Part shown: in pieces, positions 23,701 to 34,447 of the stretch | How the letters are laid out: each line of letters begins with the position of its first letter | Numbering within the stretch: the first letter of the stretch is position 1 | Assembly: GCF_036785885.1 (NCBI RefSeq) | Contig: NC_092323.1 | Coordinates: forward strand, 3,450,501-3,514,500 | Direction of reading: 5' to 3' | Origin: Coffea arabica | Lineage: Eukaryota; Streptophyta; Magnoliopsida; Gentianales; Rubiaceae | DNA: 64,000 nt | Notes under the pieces: model-generated | Databases searched by the model: none | The model's input: only the letters and a program-made list of their open reading frames with translations | Told to the model about the DNA's origin: nothing | Program-made: the position numbers and the translations under genes

Positions 23701-25562
23701 CATAATTCTAAAGGAAATTTTATAAAGTTTTGATCCATCCCATCAGGGAATCCCAAGTCATCCTCAACAAGGTGGGGAAAAGAAAAAAAAGGAAAGATTT
23801 TTTCCTTAAACAAACAATCCTCCAATTCGCTTGTATTATGGATCCTCAGTTTCCGTAAGTAAAAGCCAGAGTAAATGATAAGAGCAGATGTGAAGAGACG
23901 AAGTCCTAAATCAGTTTGCTCAAGGACGTACAAAGAAGTACCACATCAAGTGTGCAAGAATCCTGAAGTATTTGATTGTCCTCCTGTCTTCCAAAGAACA
24001 AAAGGGCACGCACTTGTTTTTGTTTGGTAATCGTTGGCCATTTTCACAAAAAAAGAAAGAAAAAAGGAGACAGGAATATACTAATCCACCAAAACCCAAA
24101 GATTAAGTAGAGTTAGTGGAGTCCATGAACATGGGGATGGAGGAGGAGCATTTAGCAGACAGACATTCCGCCCAAGAAAATCCACTAACTACACCACGCC
24201 AATCTCTTTATCATTTTGACCCTAAAACCTGCAGGTTCAAACTATTAAACTACGCTATCTTATGCCACTATTTGCCTAAATGTTCCTTTTAATATCATCA
24301 TTTCTCGTAATTTGCGTGTCCAGATGAGAGCTGGGAAGAAGAGAACTGCTTTCATGCAGTCAATAATAATGATTTTCTTGTTTTATACTAGTAGTATTGC
24401 ACTTGGCATTAAGAAGTTGGAATTAATTCATTGCACGTACGTTTTCTCATTTCGAAATAGTAGGATACAGTAATAATTAGTAAGAAGTTACGCATTGAGG
24501 CCTGAAGGAGTACAACTGGGGGTTTATTTATGTCTGGTGATATCATCATAATTTTGGTCTTCGTCTGCAGTGCGAGGTAGGAATCGGATATGATGGAAAG
24601 AGTGTCCACGTGCTGTCACGTGTGGCTACTCCAGGGGGCACGCTGGAAATGATAACCGGAAGCAATCCCCAGGCTGGCGTATGAATGAGTACTGTTTTCG
24701 CTTTGCACTTTGCAGTAGTAAATAAAAGTAGTAATAGTGCAGGTGGGGGAAAATCCTTGAACTTGAAGAGGGCTTTTGCTGGTGGCAACATCAATGCAGC
24801 AGTAGCAATAATAATATGTATTAGAGTATACGGTAGTATGCATTCTCCAAAGAAATGCTTATGTGGAGACTCCTGTGTTGATGAGACAAACTCGTCTCTT
24901 TTTAAAGTGCCAGATCAAAGATACAGATTGTGACATTCCCAAACTTCTAAAAACTTTAAAATCAGATTCGAGTCTCATGGCCATTATGATTGCTACACTC
25001 CAGTCCTTTTCTCCTTTCAACAAATTAATTAATGAGGCACCCAAGATCAAGAACATCTAAAGGATAATAAACTAGATTTTCATTTAACCGCAAAATCCTA
25101 TCGATATAGGCCCCGCGCTCAAGTATAAATTGTGGTGAATGATTTTAGCATCAAGTTTTACTTGGTCTTGGTAGTTGTGCTTTTCTTTTTCCTTCCTGGT
25201 GTTCAAGGTGTCTAATTTTCCAGTTGGAATTTGTCTTGTGCTTTTCTTTTTCCTTGGTATTCAACATGTCTAATTTTCCAGTTGGAATTAAATTAATGCT
25301 TTTGAGGAATTAAATTAATGAGACAAAAACAGCAACAATAACCAATAAATGAGAGGGTCCAGACAAAAAAAAAAAATTGTTTTTGAATAAAGGATCCAGA
25401 AATTAAAGCGAGTCTACAACACATCAAAGGGCTAACAAATTAAAAGTTCATAACAGGGCCGGCCGTGCTGATGACTCTTCCAAGGTGAATTAATTTAGAT
25501 GTTGGCCAAGGTACAATTGGTTTAATATAAAAAGTGTTACTAATATATTGTAGATGTAGGCC
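20773..25562. other. Long intergenic stretch, no gene seen
   Basis: Nearly 5 kb with no convincing exon. Open frames are short and unlike known families. A C-rich/CCTCC stretch lies at about 22206-22235 and an A19 run near 22960. A tandem duplication is listed separately. Confidence 0.55.
25176..25290. repeat. Two-copy tandem duplication of about 55 bp
   Basis: The block tgtgcttttctttttcctt through tctaattttccagttggaatt occurs at 25176-25231 and again at 25237-25290, with a few differences and a short deletion in the second copy. Confidence 0.75.
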
Positions 25563-25570
25563 ATATTATC

Positions 25571-26130
25571 TAGGGCTGTCAACGGTCCGGGTCTAGACCC
25601 GAATCCGGATCGGATCCGTCAAATTTATCCGGATATGGGTAGGGATTTAATTCCGTTACCCGAACTCGGATCTGGATCCGTTTTGACAAACAAAAAAACG
25701 GGTCGGATACGGAATATAGTATTCCAACCCGTATTGGACCCGGATCCAGATATAAATGGATTAATAATTTAAAATATATTTATTTATTAATATAATTTGA
25801 TTAGGATGATCTATTTGAGTAATCAATATAATTGGACCCGGATCCTAATCAATATAATTTGATTAGGGTGATGTATTTGAGTAAGGTTAATTTGATTTCT
25901 TTTCTTATTTGATTTTTTTTTGTATTAGTTAGAAATTAGTTTATAAATATATTTTTTTTCTCATTTTTGTTAGGAATTATAAATTTTGTTATTTTTTTTT
26001 CGGGTAGACCCAGATCCGGATTCGGAACATAGAGTAAAAGACCCGTCAGGTAAATGGATCGGATCCGGATCCGATATAGTGTGCCGGGTCCGAGTCTGAA
26101 ATAATGAATTTTGGCCCGTTGACAGGCCTA
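25571..26130. mobile_element. hAT non-autonomous element, 560 bp, perfect 8-bp target duplication
   Basis: Ends TAGGGCTGTCAACGG and, inverted on the right, TAGGCCTGTCAACGG match at 14 of 15 positions. The 8 bases atattatc lie directly outside both ends (25563-25570 and 26131-26138); 8 bp is the hAT signature. The ends are GC-rich and full of GGATCCG / CCGGATC words, while the core is AT-rich. It encodes no transposase. Confidence 0.9.
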
Positions 26131-26138
26131 ATATTATC

Positions 26139-27340
26139 CACCTAAATATTAACAAAAACTTTAGGGAAAGAACTTAAATTCTTGCGGGCAATTAAATGGT
26201 AGCTTCACTTCTTATCCATCCAATAGAGAGTCGGATAACCCTAATTTGAATTCCAACTTTTGCTAATATCCCTTAGTATTTATTATCTTCTCATTGCAAG
26301 GTTCAAGAGGAGCGTTGTTAAGTTCTTCTACCGTCCAATTGCTTTCTTTTTTTAATTAAGAAAAAAAAAAAAAGTAATCAACGCCAACGATGTGGATGGA
26401 TCACAGGCTGATAATCCATGATTGTTCTGACCGACGCCGAAGGAAGGATGTAGATTGTAGAGCCTAGGAGTCAAAACCGTGAGGCTGTATTTCCAACTTT
26501 AAGGTTCCCACAAAGGCAGGGCGTATCTTTCAATCTCTTCACGGACGCAGAAGCTCGTATCAATGTTCACGCGTCGGACGGGATTTGACGACGTCACCGA
26601 ATTTGACTCTTTATATACCTTTTTCCTTTACTTTTGGCTAATTCCTTTGAATATCTATTTAAAAAAAAAAAAAAATTGAAGTCTGCTAGGCTGATTCAAC
26701 TCGACGGTCTATATGGTAAAATCAAATGGCATCTCTGCTTAGTAAGCACGACATGCCTTTAATTCCAAGTCGACGAAATGTTTTTTTTTTTAATTTTAAA
26801 AACACATCTCGTTGAATTTATTAGACGATGATGTCTTCTCAGATAAAAATTATAAATTATGCTGCTTTAAAATTATTACATGAATTTATATAATTAACTA
26901 GTGCAGTTATATAATTAAAATTGTTCATGTAATCAATCGTATTGTTGTAATTTGAAATATATAACATTATTGTGCTTTAAAAAAAAGCAAAAAAAAAATA
27001 GAAAAGAAGGAAAATTTAATCGTGACAAATGGTGAAGTTTAAAAATAATACTAACTACCATTGGAATGATAAAGTTTAAAAACAATGCTTAACTACCATT
27101 CAAGCGATGAAATTTAAAAATACGTAAAAGAAGTGATAATATAAACGCCTAGTGTGCTTCTTGCCCTTGCTCCTTATCACGTCGCGTTGTGGAGAGGTAG
27201 CAAAATCTATTTTATCAAAAAAAAATTTTGTATGGCCATTTTTTTTTTTTCGGAAAAGAATCACCCCTATTTCCTGGGATTGGGAAGGCCTGACATCTCC
27301 TAACTTCATCTCTTTTTTTTTGGCATCATTGCTATCGAGC
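26139..27340. other. Intergenic, no gene seen
   Basis: AT-rich, with a short internal near-repeat at 27025-27120 (repeated aatggtgaagtttaaaaa-like blocks). No recognisable protein. Confidence 0.5.
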
Positions 27341-27357
27341 TAACTCAGCCTGACATC

Positions 27358-27547
27358 ACTTGGGGGTTAGTTAATTCTTAGTAGCAGGGTGGTTGTGTGA
27401 GTTCTAGTCCCACATCGGGGAAGGGGTTGGGGTTTGCTGGGTAGATAAGTCTCCTGGGGCTGCTCCAAGAGTTGCCGGCTTTTGGAGTATGCTCTGGGAT
27501 TTAGGTTTGTTGAGTCAGTAAGAGTCAATTGACTTCTTGACAGAAAA
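27358..27547 (+). mobile_element. Retroposon candidate (SINE-like) with 17-bp duplication
   Basis: The 17 bases taactcagcctgacatc occur at 27341-27357 and 27548-27564 and frame a 190-bp insert. It contains a box A-like TTAGTAGCAGGGTGG and a box B-like GAGTTCTAGTCCCAC, and ends with cagaaaa. The tail is short, so a SINE is likely but not certain. Confidence 0.7.
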
Positions 27548-27564
27548 TAACTCAGCCTGACATC

Positions 27565-29620
27565 CTTCAATTTTTTTATTTAAAAAAAAACTACCGGTTG
27601 GATCGGAATCCTTCAATTAAAATTTTTTTTTCAAGCTTGTCATGCTAAACGCGGTAGGCACAGTGGAAGAAAACCACTCTATATTCAAAGGAATTAGCCT
27701 ACTGGTGGTATTTCGCACCCGTACACACCCAAGATTCAAGGAATACTGTGACAAAAGTCCGGAAAGTAGCCCACGCAACGACTGCTCGAGTGGGCCTTCT
27801 TTCGAACCAGAACCACTTTCGTTCACAACTTTCTTTCCAAGAGACTTCACTAATTCATCATGTATTTTGTTCCACAATTTGTAAGGAGAAAAGATTCAAC
27901 ACCTTTTTACAAATCGTTAAATAAATTTTTCATCCTCCACTCTTAAAATAATAATTTTATATTTCTTATAAAATCAAGTCGATAAAATAATAAATTTTTT
28001 ATTCATTCATTTTTAAAATAATAATTTTATAAAATCAAGTTAAGTTAGTAAGATTTAATTCCGATTCTATTATATGACCCGACATACAGTCATTTTATCA
28101 TGGACAAGAAGGTCAGAGCATTTGTAATCAAACAAATAAATTGATTCATATTTATTTTTGTCCTTTTTTTTACTTTTTAAATCTAACTTTGACTTTGCTA
28201 GAGAAAAAACAAAACATAAATCCAAACTCCAAATTATTATCACCTACGCGGTAGTGGCTATTTCGAGTCAAATCAAAACACTCTATTAATATTTAATAAT
28301 AACTTGTCTGAAAGGGAGGGTTAAATGCACACCTTACGGCTTACGTGTACAATGACTTGGTCGGATGAATTTAACCTCCATCTTTGGGTTTGAACTTTGA
28401 AGATGCAGAAAGTGGGAAGCAGGGTCGCGGGGCGTGTGGGCGCAGGGGACTGGCATTGAGATTTGAAGAGGCCAAAGCGAGGAAAGTCATTCAAGCAATA
28501 ATTCCCGCATTCTACTACCCTTCCTTCTTTCCTACTTGCCACCTTCCGCTGTTCCCACGTCTTTTTTTTTAATTCCCTACAACTAGCACTGTTTCATGTA
28601 ATGCACTATTTTTAACTTTTCTTTTTCAGAAAAAAAAAAAAGCATTTTTTTTAATGGAAAACATATAGGTACAGTGCAGCATTCCATCTCCATTCTCCAA
28701 TCCAAGTCCAAAGCCAAAAGGAAGCGTCTAAATGTCCCCGGCGAGAAGAGGGGTCTTTTGAATTTGTCCACTTTTCCGTGGTCGCCATTAGGGATATTAT
28801 TCTTTCTAGAGAGGGAAGGAGTAGGGAGGAGGGCCCTGAAAAGCCAGAAGTTCCAATTACCTGCTGCTGCTGAAACGGTCTCTTCCATAGGGTTCTTCTT
28901 CTATTTTCTTTTTATTCGCCAATCGCCATCGATCCCCTCTTGACCTGCAATTTCCTTTCCTTCTTCTACTTATTCGTCCATTTTACTTCTAATCCCCTAT
29001 GTTCATTGGAAACAATTGCCAATCTTGTAGAGGATTAATTGTTTCGTTGCTGTCGCGGTGCCAGTAATATATATACATATACATATATATGTTACAACAA
29101 CCTCGACTTTCATCTGTAATTATCCTGTGCGATCTTCTCGGGTTGGATTTATCAGTAAATTAGGTGCTCTGCTCTTGCACACAGCCTGAGAACCTTCCAT
29201 TATCTCATCGATCCCAGCGTCTCATTTTTCCTAGTCTTACATTCAATCAAGCGGGCGGTAGTTTCTTTTATTTTTTTTCTCTCTTTTTCGTCTTTCTTAA
29301 TATTTCCGATAGAGGCGCCATTATCCCAGTTCCGCTTGTTTAATAATAATAATAATAATAATAATAATTCCTCGATTTTGGCACATTTAATCTTGGAATC
29401 TCCTCCCATCGATCCAGCTCGTTCATTTGGGGTATGTTCTTTTAAGTCCATTCCCCGATCTCCATTTCCTAACCCCCCGGGTATATCTCCAATGAAATTT
29501 AGCATCATATCTTTCACCTAACATTCTAGTTCTTGATTGATTGGAGAATAGTACTCCTTTTAGAATTAATCAGGATTGTGGCGGTGCCCTGATAAAAAAT
29601 ATATATACATAGTTGGAATA
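27565..29620. other. Intergenic and leader of the glutaredoxin-like gene
   Basis: No other gene recognised. The part next to the gene holds an alternating TA/CA stretch (about 29068-29092) and an AAT microsatellite (about 29341-29367), either of which may fall in the promoter or leader. Confidence 0.5.
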
Positions 29621-30955
29621 ATGGGGTGCGCAACATCAAAGCAGAAGGTATGCCGGAAATGTCAGGAGCCTTATTCTCCGGTGCGGCGGAGCTATTCAAT
29701 GCACGCCTCCTATCACCCTCCTCAAAAGGAAGGCGAAAGCTATCATCTCGTGGCTCTTACCTCCTCTACATTGGGTTCTCTCAAGCTTGATTTGTTAGAT
29801 CCAAATCATCCCGCCTTCAAAAGAAAAGGAGACGAAGGAGAAGAAGAATCCTCCGTTATAAACCCAGTCTCAGAGCAAGATGACGATAATCATTCGGTAA
29901 AATCAAGGAAAGAGGAGTTCGCCGTGGGTGTCATCGAAGCTAAAACTTGGTCGAAAATGATCGACGAAAAAATCCCAAAAGTTGCTCCCAGAACGCCAAT
30001 CAGAACTCCTCCTGGGGAGCCGGAAACTATCAATGCCTGGGAATTGATGGAAGGGCTGGAAGACACTAGTCCTCTTAGGCCCGCCAATCATCATTTCCGT
30101 AGCTTTTCTTTCCACGTGGGTTCCAACCATCAATTTCCATGCTTTGTTGACGATCAGCACACCCCGAGAGTTCATGATGACGGGGAAGTGCCGGCGGTGA
30201 AGCCGGTATGGTTGGACACAGCCGATAGTAGCGACTCCAATTCCAATGAGACGTCAATAATCTCAGAATTCGATCCTGAAGTGATATCTGCTTTTAGGAA
30301 ATCACTGGAGGAGCTCCCGCCGGCCAATCCCTTCCATCTCAAGCCGCTGATGGGTGAGCAGGCTTTGGACGGCAAAGATGAGCCCTTGGAAGCAGCTGAT
30401 CATGTCAAGGAAAGAAGCCCTTGGACTGCCGCGCCACGGGGTAAAGACAGGTTAATTGTGTATTTCACAAGCCTAAGAGGGGTTAGGAAGACGTACGAGG
30501 ATTGCTGTAATGTTAGAATTATATTAAAAGGGTTAGGCGTTAAGCTTGACGAGAGGGATGTTTCAATGCATTCCGGGTTCAAGGAAGAATTGAAAGAGCT
30601 GTTGGGAGAGTGTTGGTGTAAGGGAGGTGCATTGCCTAAGGTGTTTATTGGTAACAGATTCCTCGGTGGGGCGGAAGAGATACGCCGAATGCACGAGGAC
30701 GGGCAGCTTGAGAAGGCCGTGGAAGGATGTGAATCGGCGGATGATGGTGGCGGCGGCGGCGGCGGCAATGCTGGTGTTTGCAACGCATGCGGGGATATTA
30801 GATTTGTTCCTTGCGAAACGTGTTGCGGGAGTTGTAAAATTTACTATGAAGGTGAATATGACGAAGAAGAATGCGAAGATGCTGAATACGGATTTCAGAG
30901 GTGTCCCGATTGCAATGAAAATGGGCTTACACGCTGTCCAATTTGCTGCGGTTAA
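29621..30955 (+). CDS. Glutaredoxin-domain protein with C-terminal cysteine pairs (At3g28850/At5g39865-like)
   Basis: A single-exon gene of 444 residues. The N-terminus MGCATSK offers Gly2 and Cys3 for lipid anchoring and is followed by CRKCQ and a conserved YSMH...YHLVALTSSTLGSLKL block, typical of this plant family. Residues 144-276 are low-complexity and acidic. The glutaredoxin fold covers about 276-371 (DRLIVYFTSLRG, then LPKVFIGNRFLGGAEEI). The usual CxxC/CxxS active site is replaced by TSLRGVRK, so thiol-disulphide catalysis is doubtful; this loss is known in the family. After a seven-glycine linker come cysteine pairs near 387/390, 398/401/402/405, 428/431 and 439/442/443, a probable zinc-binding module. 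The start is the first in-frame ATG; the open frame further upstream lacks one. Function is not established. Confidence 0.95.
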   Translation: MGCATSKQKVCRKCQEPYSPVRRSYSMHASYHPPQKEGESYHLVALTSSTLGSLKLDLLDPNHPAFKRKGDEGEEESSVINPVSEQDDDNHSVKSRKEEFAVGVIEAKTWSKMIDEKIPKVAPRTPIRTPPGEPETINAWELMEGLEDTSPLRPANHHFRSFSFHVGSNHQFPCFVDDQHTPRVHDDGEVPAVKPVWLDTADSSDSNSNETSIISEFDPEVISAFRKSLEELPPANPFHLKPLMGEQALDGKDEPLEAADHVKERSPWTAAPRGKDRLIVYFTSLRGVRKTYEDCCNVRIILKGLGVKLDERDVSMHSGFKEELKELLGECWCKGGALPKVFIGNRFLGGAEEIRRMHEDGQLEKAVEGCESADDGGGGGGGNAGVCNACGDIRFVPCETCCGSCKIYYEGEYDEEECEDAEYGFQRCPDCNENGLTRCPICCG

Positions 30956-31535
30956 GTTTGATTAATCTATGCAAAAAGATTTTGCATCTTGGTTTCTTGA
31001 TTTTTTTTTTTTATTTTTTTATAATACTACTTGTGAGTGTTTATTGTACAGTGAGGAGATTTGAGAATATGAAGAGGCGATTATGAATGAGGGATTGTAG
31101 GTAGGTTGTTCTCTAAATCCAGTTTGTGTCAGCACTGAGGAATACTTCCCCAACAACACATCATCATATCTGTTGTGGGTGTGACGAATGCCAGGTAAGA
31201 TGAGGAGGGCTGTATACTTTTTCTTGTTCCCCTCCTTTTTCCTTCTCAGGATAAGTAAAAGTATACACTTTTTTTTTATTATTTTTAATTTGCAATGATG
31301 GAGTTTGATGTATGTATGCTCCCTTTTTCTTCTTTTTTTCTTTTTTTTTTATAAGTTCAATTCTTGAGTGTGCAACCAAAGTTAGTTGTCTTTGTTATTT
31401 TAGGATTGGGCAAACTCTCCACTAGTTGCTTGTGGAGAGTAACTAAATTGTGGGTGTTTTTCTGTATCGAAACAACGAAAGGAGTAGGCAACCAATGGTT
31501 TTTCCTAGAATTGAGAAGCTTTTGTTCGGTGAGGT
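30956..31535. other. 3' flank of the glutaredoxin-like gene
   Basis: Probably the 3' UTR followed by AT-rich intergenic DNA with several T runs. No gene or bordered repeat seen. Confidence 0.5.
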
Positions 31536-31546
31536 CAAGCCATTCT

Positions 31547-31616
31547 TCTTCTTTTTTTTTGTCGACACAGGAGTGTTCGGGTCAATCCTTACGGGGCCCG
31601 ACTAATCCCCTGCGAC
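31547..31616 (-). mobile_element. 5'-truncated Au-like SINE, 11-bp target duplication
   Basis: Flanked by caagccattct at 31536-31546 and 31617-31627. Only the last 60 bases and the A tail remain. The body repeats gtgttcgggtcaatccttac and the following cgactaatccc, nearly identical to the 3' part of the SINE at 211-497. Confidence 0.85.
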
Positions 31617-31780
31617 CAAGCCATTCTCTTAGGTAGAAAGCAGCAGAAAAACCAAGGGTTGCCTATCCCACGACCGCCAGGACTCGGCATACACATAACA
31701 AAGTGCAGCAGGAAATCTTTGTTGGGTCAGACGGCACAAATAGTTTTCTATACACTACTACCAGACTGACTGACTACCTA

Positions 31781-31810
31781 CCAGTTACCAGTTACCAGTT
31801 ACCAGTTACC
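31781..31810. repeat. 7-bp tandem repeat (ccagtta)
   Basis: About four units of ccagtta in direct tandem. No gene nearby on either side that it would clearly affect. Confidence 0.85.
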
Positions 31811-32658
31811 CGTGGTGGATGTTTGACCGGTTCAGTTCAACCATTTGTGTTTTGGGTATAATCATTCTTGGTGCAATAGTAGTTTGTACGCTACTCCTCC
31901 CATAGTAAGATTGTCAGCATAAAATGAGAAACAGATTTGACGCTGGGAGCTACTTACAAAATACGCAGCAAGGAATAAATACTACTAGTAATTTACTAAT
32001 ATCATCGTTTTCCAAAGAGTAGATGTATAGTACTACTAGTCTATTACCCATTATTAACGCCTTATTTACTTGAGCAAGTTGATTAATTCTCCCAGCTTTT
32101 ATCAACCATTTCATATTTCTCCTATTATACCATTAATGCTGATGACAGACACAGAATCACTGGAGAGAAATTAGGTAGACTTGATACCACAAATATCTCA
32201 TCTAGAATGGGGAGGAGGAGGAGGAGGAGGACCCTTTGCTCTCACATCAAGGAGCAGTAAAACACTTTTGGAGGCCATATCCTATTAATGTACGGTAGCA
32301 GTGGTAGTAGCTGATGGTTGGGGGGTTGTGAAAGTGTCTCGATGCTGTTGGCTGGATGATGCTGAGACAACGGCGTTCTGACATGAATTGACGTACGATC
32401 TCTGATTACTCCACGAAACTAAGTACAAACGGGTCTGCGACATTGTGGTCCTAAATTCGATCTTAGCATATGTAGCGAGTGCATGCTTTCATTATTGGCC
32501 TAGATTTCCTCATTCTATAGTCTCTATATATACTATTGATAACAATAGGATACTGCGACAACATAGTGCCATAATTTTAGACCCCATCTGGACCATATCG
32601 TTTCATTCATAACTGAAAACCTTGCAATATGCTTGTGGGCATTTACCCGTTAGGTTAT

Positions 32659-32830
32659 TATTATTATTATTTTAATATAGGGTGTATTCTAATTTTATCA
32701 GACTAATCTTTTTATGCCTGTTTCAAGGATACACAAACGTTAGAGAGGTGACTCGAATACACGACCTCGAGACCTAACTAGACTAACCCGAAACCATCCG
32801 AACCAATCCCAAGGGACCTCCCTAAAGCTT
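32659..32830 (-). mobile_element. SINE-like retroposon with 10-bp duplication
   Basis: Ten bases, gttaggttat, lie at 32649-32658 and 32831-32840. On minus a box B-like GTATTCGAGTCACC (about 32747-32760) and a possible box A near 32800 precede a 3' end gattagtctg...aatacacc and an AAT-type tail rather than pure A. It differs from the Au-like copies, so probably a separate subfamily. Confidence 0.65.
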
Positions 32831-33187
32831 GTTAGGTTATGAAATCGAAGGGTCTCTTATCCTCTTAATGACGGCAAATAAATTTTTGATTTGGTTATAT
32901 GTAAGTGTCGGTCACCACATCCAAAACGCAAGCCAACAATGACCAGCTAAAACTTAATCACGTCAAGACCAAGAAGAACTAGTAAGTATCTCAATCCTGT
33001 CACGTACATGTGGCCCATTACGTTTTCAGCCTAACTTAATCATGTAAGGTTTTTTGGCATTCCTCCTTGTTAGTTGTTACTCCCACTCGCTGATTCTCAG
33101 GCCTTGTCCTTCCTTTTTCGTAAATTTGTTAGATACAGCGAGGAAATGATGGAACAACAACACAAATACTTTAAGAGTCGAAGCTTT

Positions 33188-33206
33188 CACACACACACAC
33201 ACGCAC

Positions 33207-33237
<31 letters not shown>
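33188..33237. repeat. CA then GA compound microsatellite
   Basis: CA repeats (about 33188-33202) run through gcaccc into GA repeats (about 33209-33237). Confidence 0.9.
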
Positions 33238-33240
<3 letters not shown>

Positions 33241-33618
33241 GATTTAAGGTCTAGGTCTCTCTGCCATGCAATATTGGATTTAAGGTCTAACGTTCTTTTT
33301 ATAATCTTAGCTTAATATATAATATACGTATGGTATACTGGTTCTTTTATATCTGAATTAGCACGATTTTTAGCATGTAGATTATCAACATTCCCAATAA
33401 ATAGTTGGTACTAAGATCACTAGCAGGCAAGGCATCGTAGGCTGGAGTGGACTCTGATTGGGATTAATGTGTTTAGAAGCAGTTGATTGTGATGTTCGTC
33501 TGTAACAAATGGTCGGCAGCCGTGTAGTGGTTGGGAATTGGGAGTTGGGTCAGGGACCAGCTGAGCTAATTAATTAATAGAAAATCTAAGGACCATAATA
33601 GATAGAAGTTGTCTGACA

Positions 33619-33648
33619 TTCTACGGCGCAAAAAAAAAAAAAAAAAAA
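33619..33648 (+). mobile_element. Micro-retroposon, 30 bp, 12-bp duplication
   Basis: Only 11 bases, ttctacggcgc, and a 19-base A run lie between perfect copies of agttgtctgaca (33607-33618 and 33649-33660). The layout fits a retroposon truncated almost to its tail. Confidence 0.75.
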
Positions 33649-33773
33649 AGTTGTCTGACAATTAGTATAAGGTATATTTAGTCTTACGTTTCGTTTCAGG
33701 AATTTTTGGCAGTTCAAAGGCGACGGAATGTCGCCGGCACTAAGTTGGCGGCTCCTTTCCTGGATAGAAAATT

Positions 33774-33870
33774 GGGATAATTTTAGAAATCACCCTAAAG
33801 GTTTTTAATAATTTCATTGACCTCCCTTAAGGTTTGTAAAATTATACTAACATCTTCTGAAGTTAAAGTA
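33774..33870 (+). mobile_element. Solo Mutator-like terminal end, divergent
   Basis: Starts GGGATAATTTTAGAAATC and continues with aggttttt...ataatttca...ctccctt, clearly related to but diverged from the ends of the element at 13190-14938. No facing partner end was found downstream, so it is a fragment or its other end has been lost. Confidence 0.6.
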
Positions 33871-34188
33871 GTATTGGTAACAAACTCAATCCAAATTAGA
33901 AAAAGTACCATTAAAAAAGCATTTTCAGGAAAGAGATAGAACTTTTATTTCACAAATGCTCTTTATGCATGAGTATAAGTTGTATTATAAATGAATAAAA
34001 AACATATTAATGCAAGCAAGGGAAAGTAAGTGCAAATAGCCAAAAACACAAAATAAGTGGTAACTGATTTTCTTCTCTACAAAACTAGACTAACAGCTAG
34101 TGTATTGGATAACAATGGCTATTTTTTTAGGTTTTTGCCATTTTGCATATAAATGCAACAAGAAGCTTTGGACAGCCGCCTGTAGTTT

Positions 34189-34210
34189 TTTTTTTTTTTT
34201 TTTGAGGGTA
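34189..34210 (-). mobile_element. Micro-retroposon, 22 bp, 11-bp duplication
   Basis: Fifteen T and gagggta lie between perfect copies of gcctgtagttt (34178-34188 and 34211-34221). Read on minus it is a 7-base remnant with an A tail. Confidence 0.65.
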
Positions 34211-34447
34211 GCCTGTAGTTTAATTTGACTAGCTGAACAAACAATGAAGAACAAATAAAACTTATATCACCTCCCAATTCACATCCATATGTACATGCAA
34301 CAATTAATTAATCGAAGTAAGAAACATGTATTTACTCGTAGGTAAAAGTAACTCACAGAAAGATCCAAGAAAATATCACTTGTTCGTGTACAACTTATAA
34401 ACATGCATATATCACCAAGAAAGGCCAAACACTAAAGGTGATTAACT

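Noticed and set aside
27341-27564. LTR fragment or solo LTR
   Set aside because: The duplication is 17 bp, too long for an LTR element (4-6 bp), and no TG...CA border was seen.
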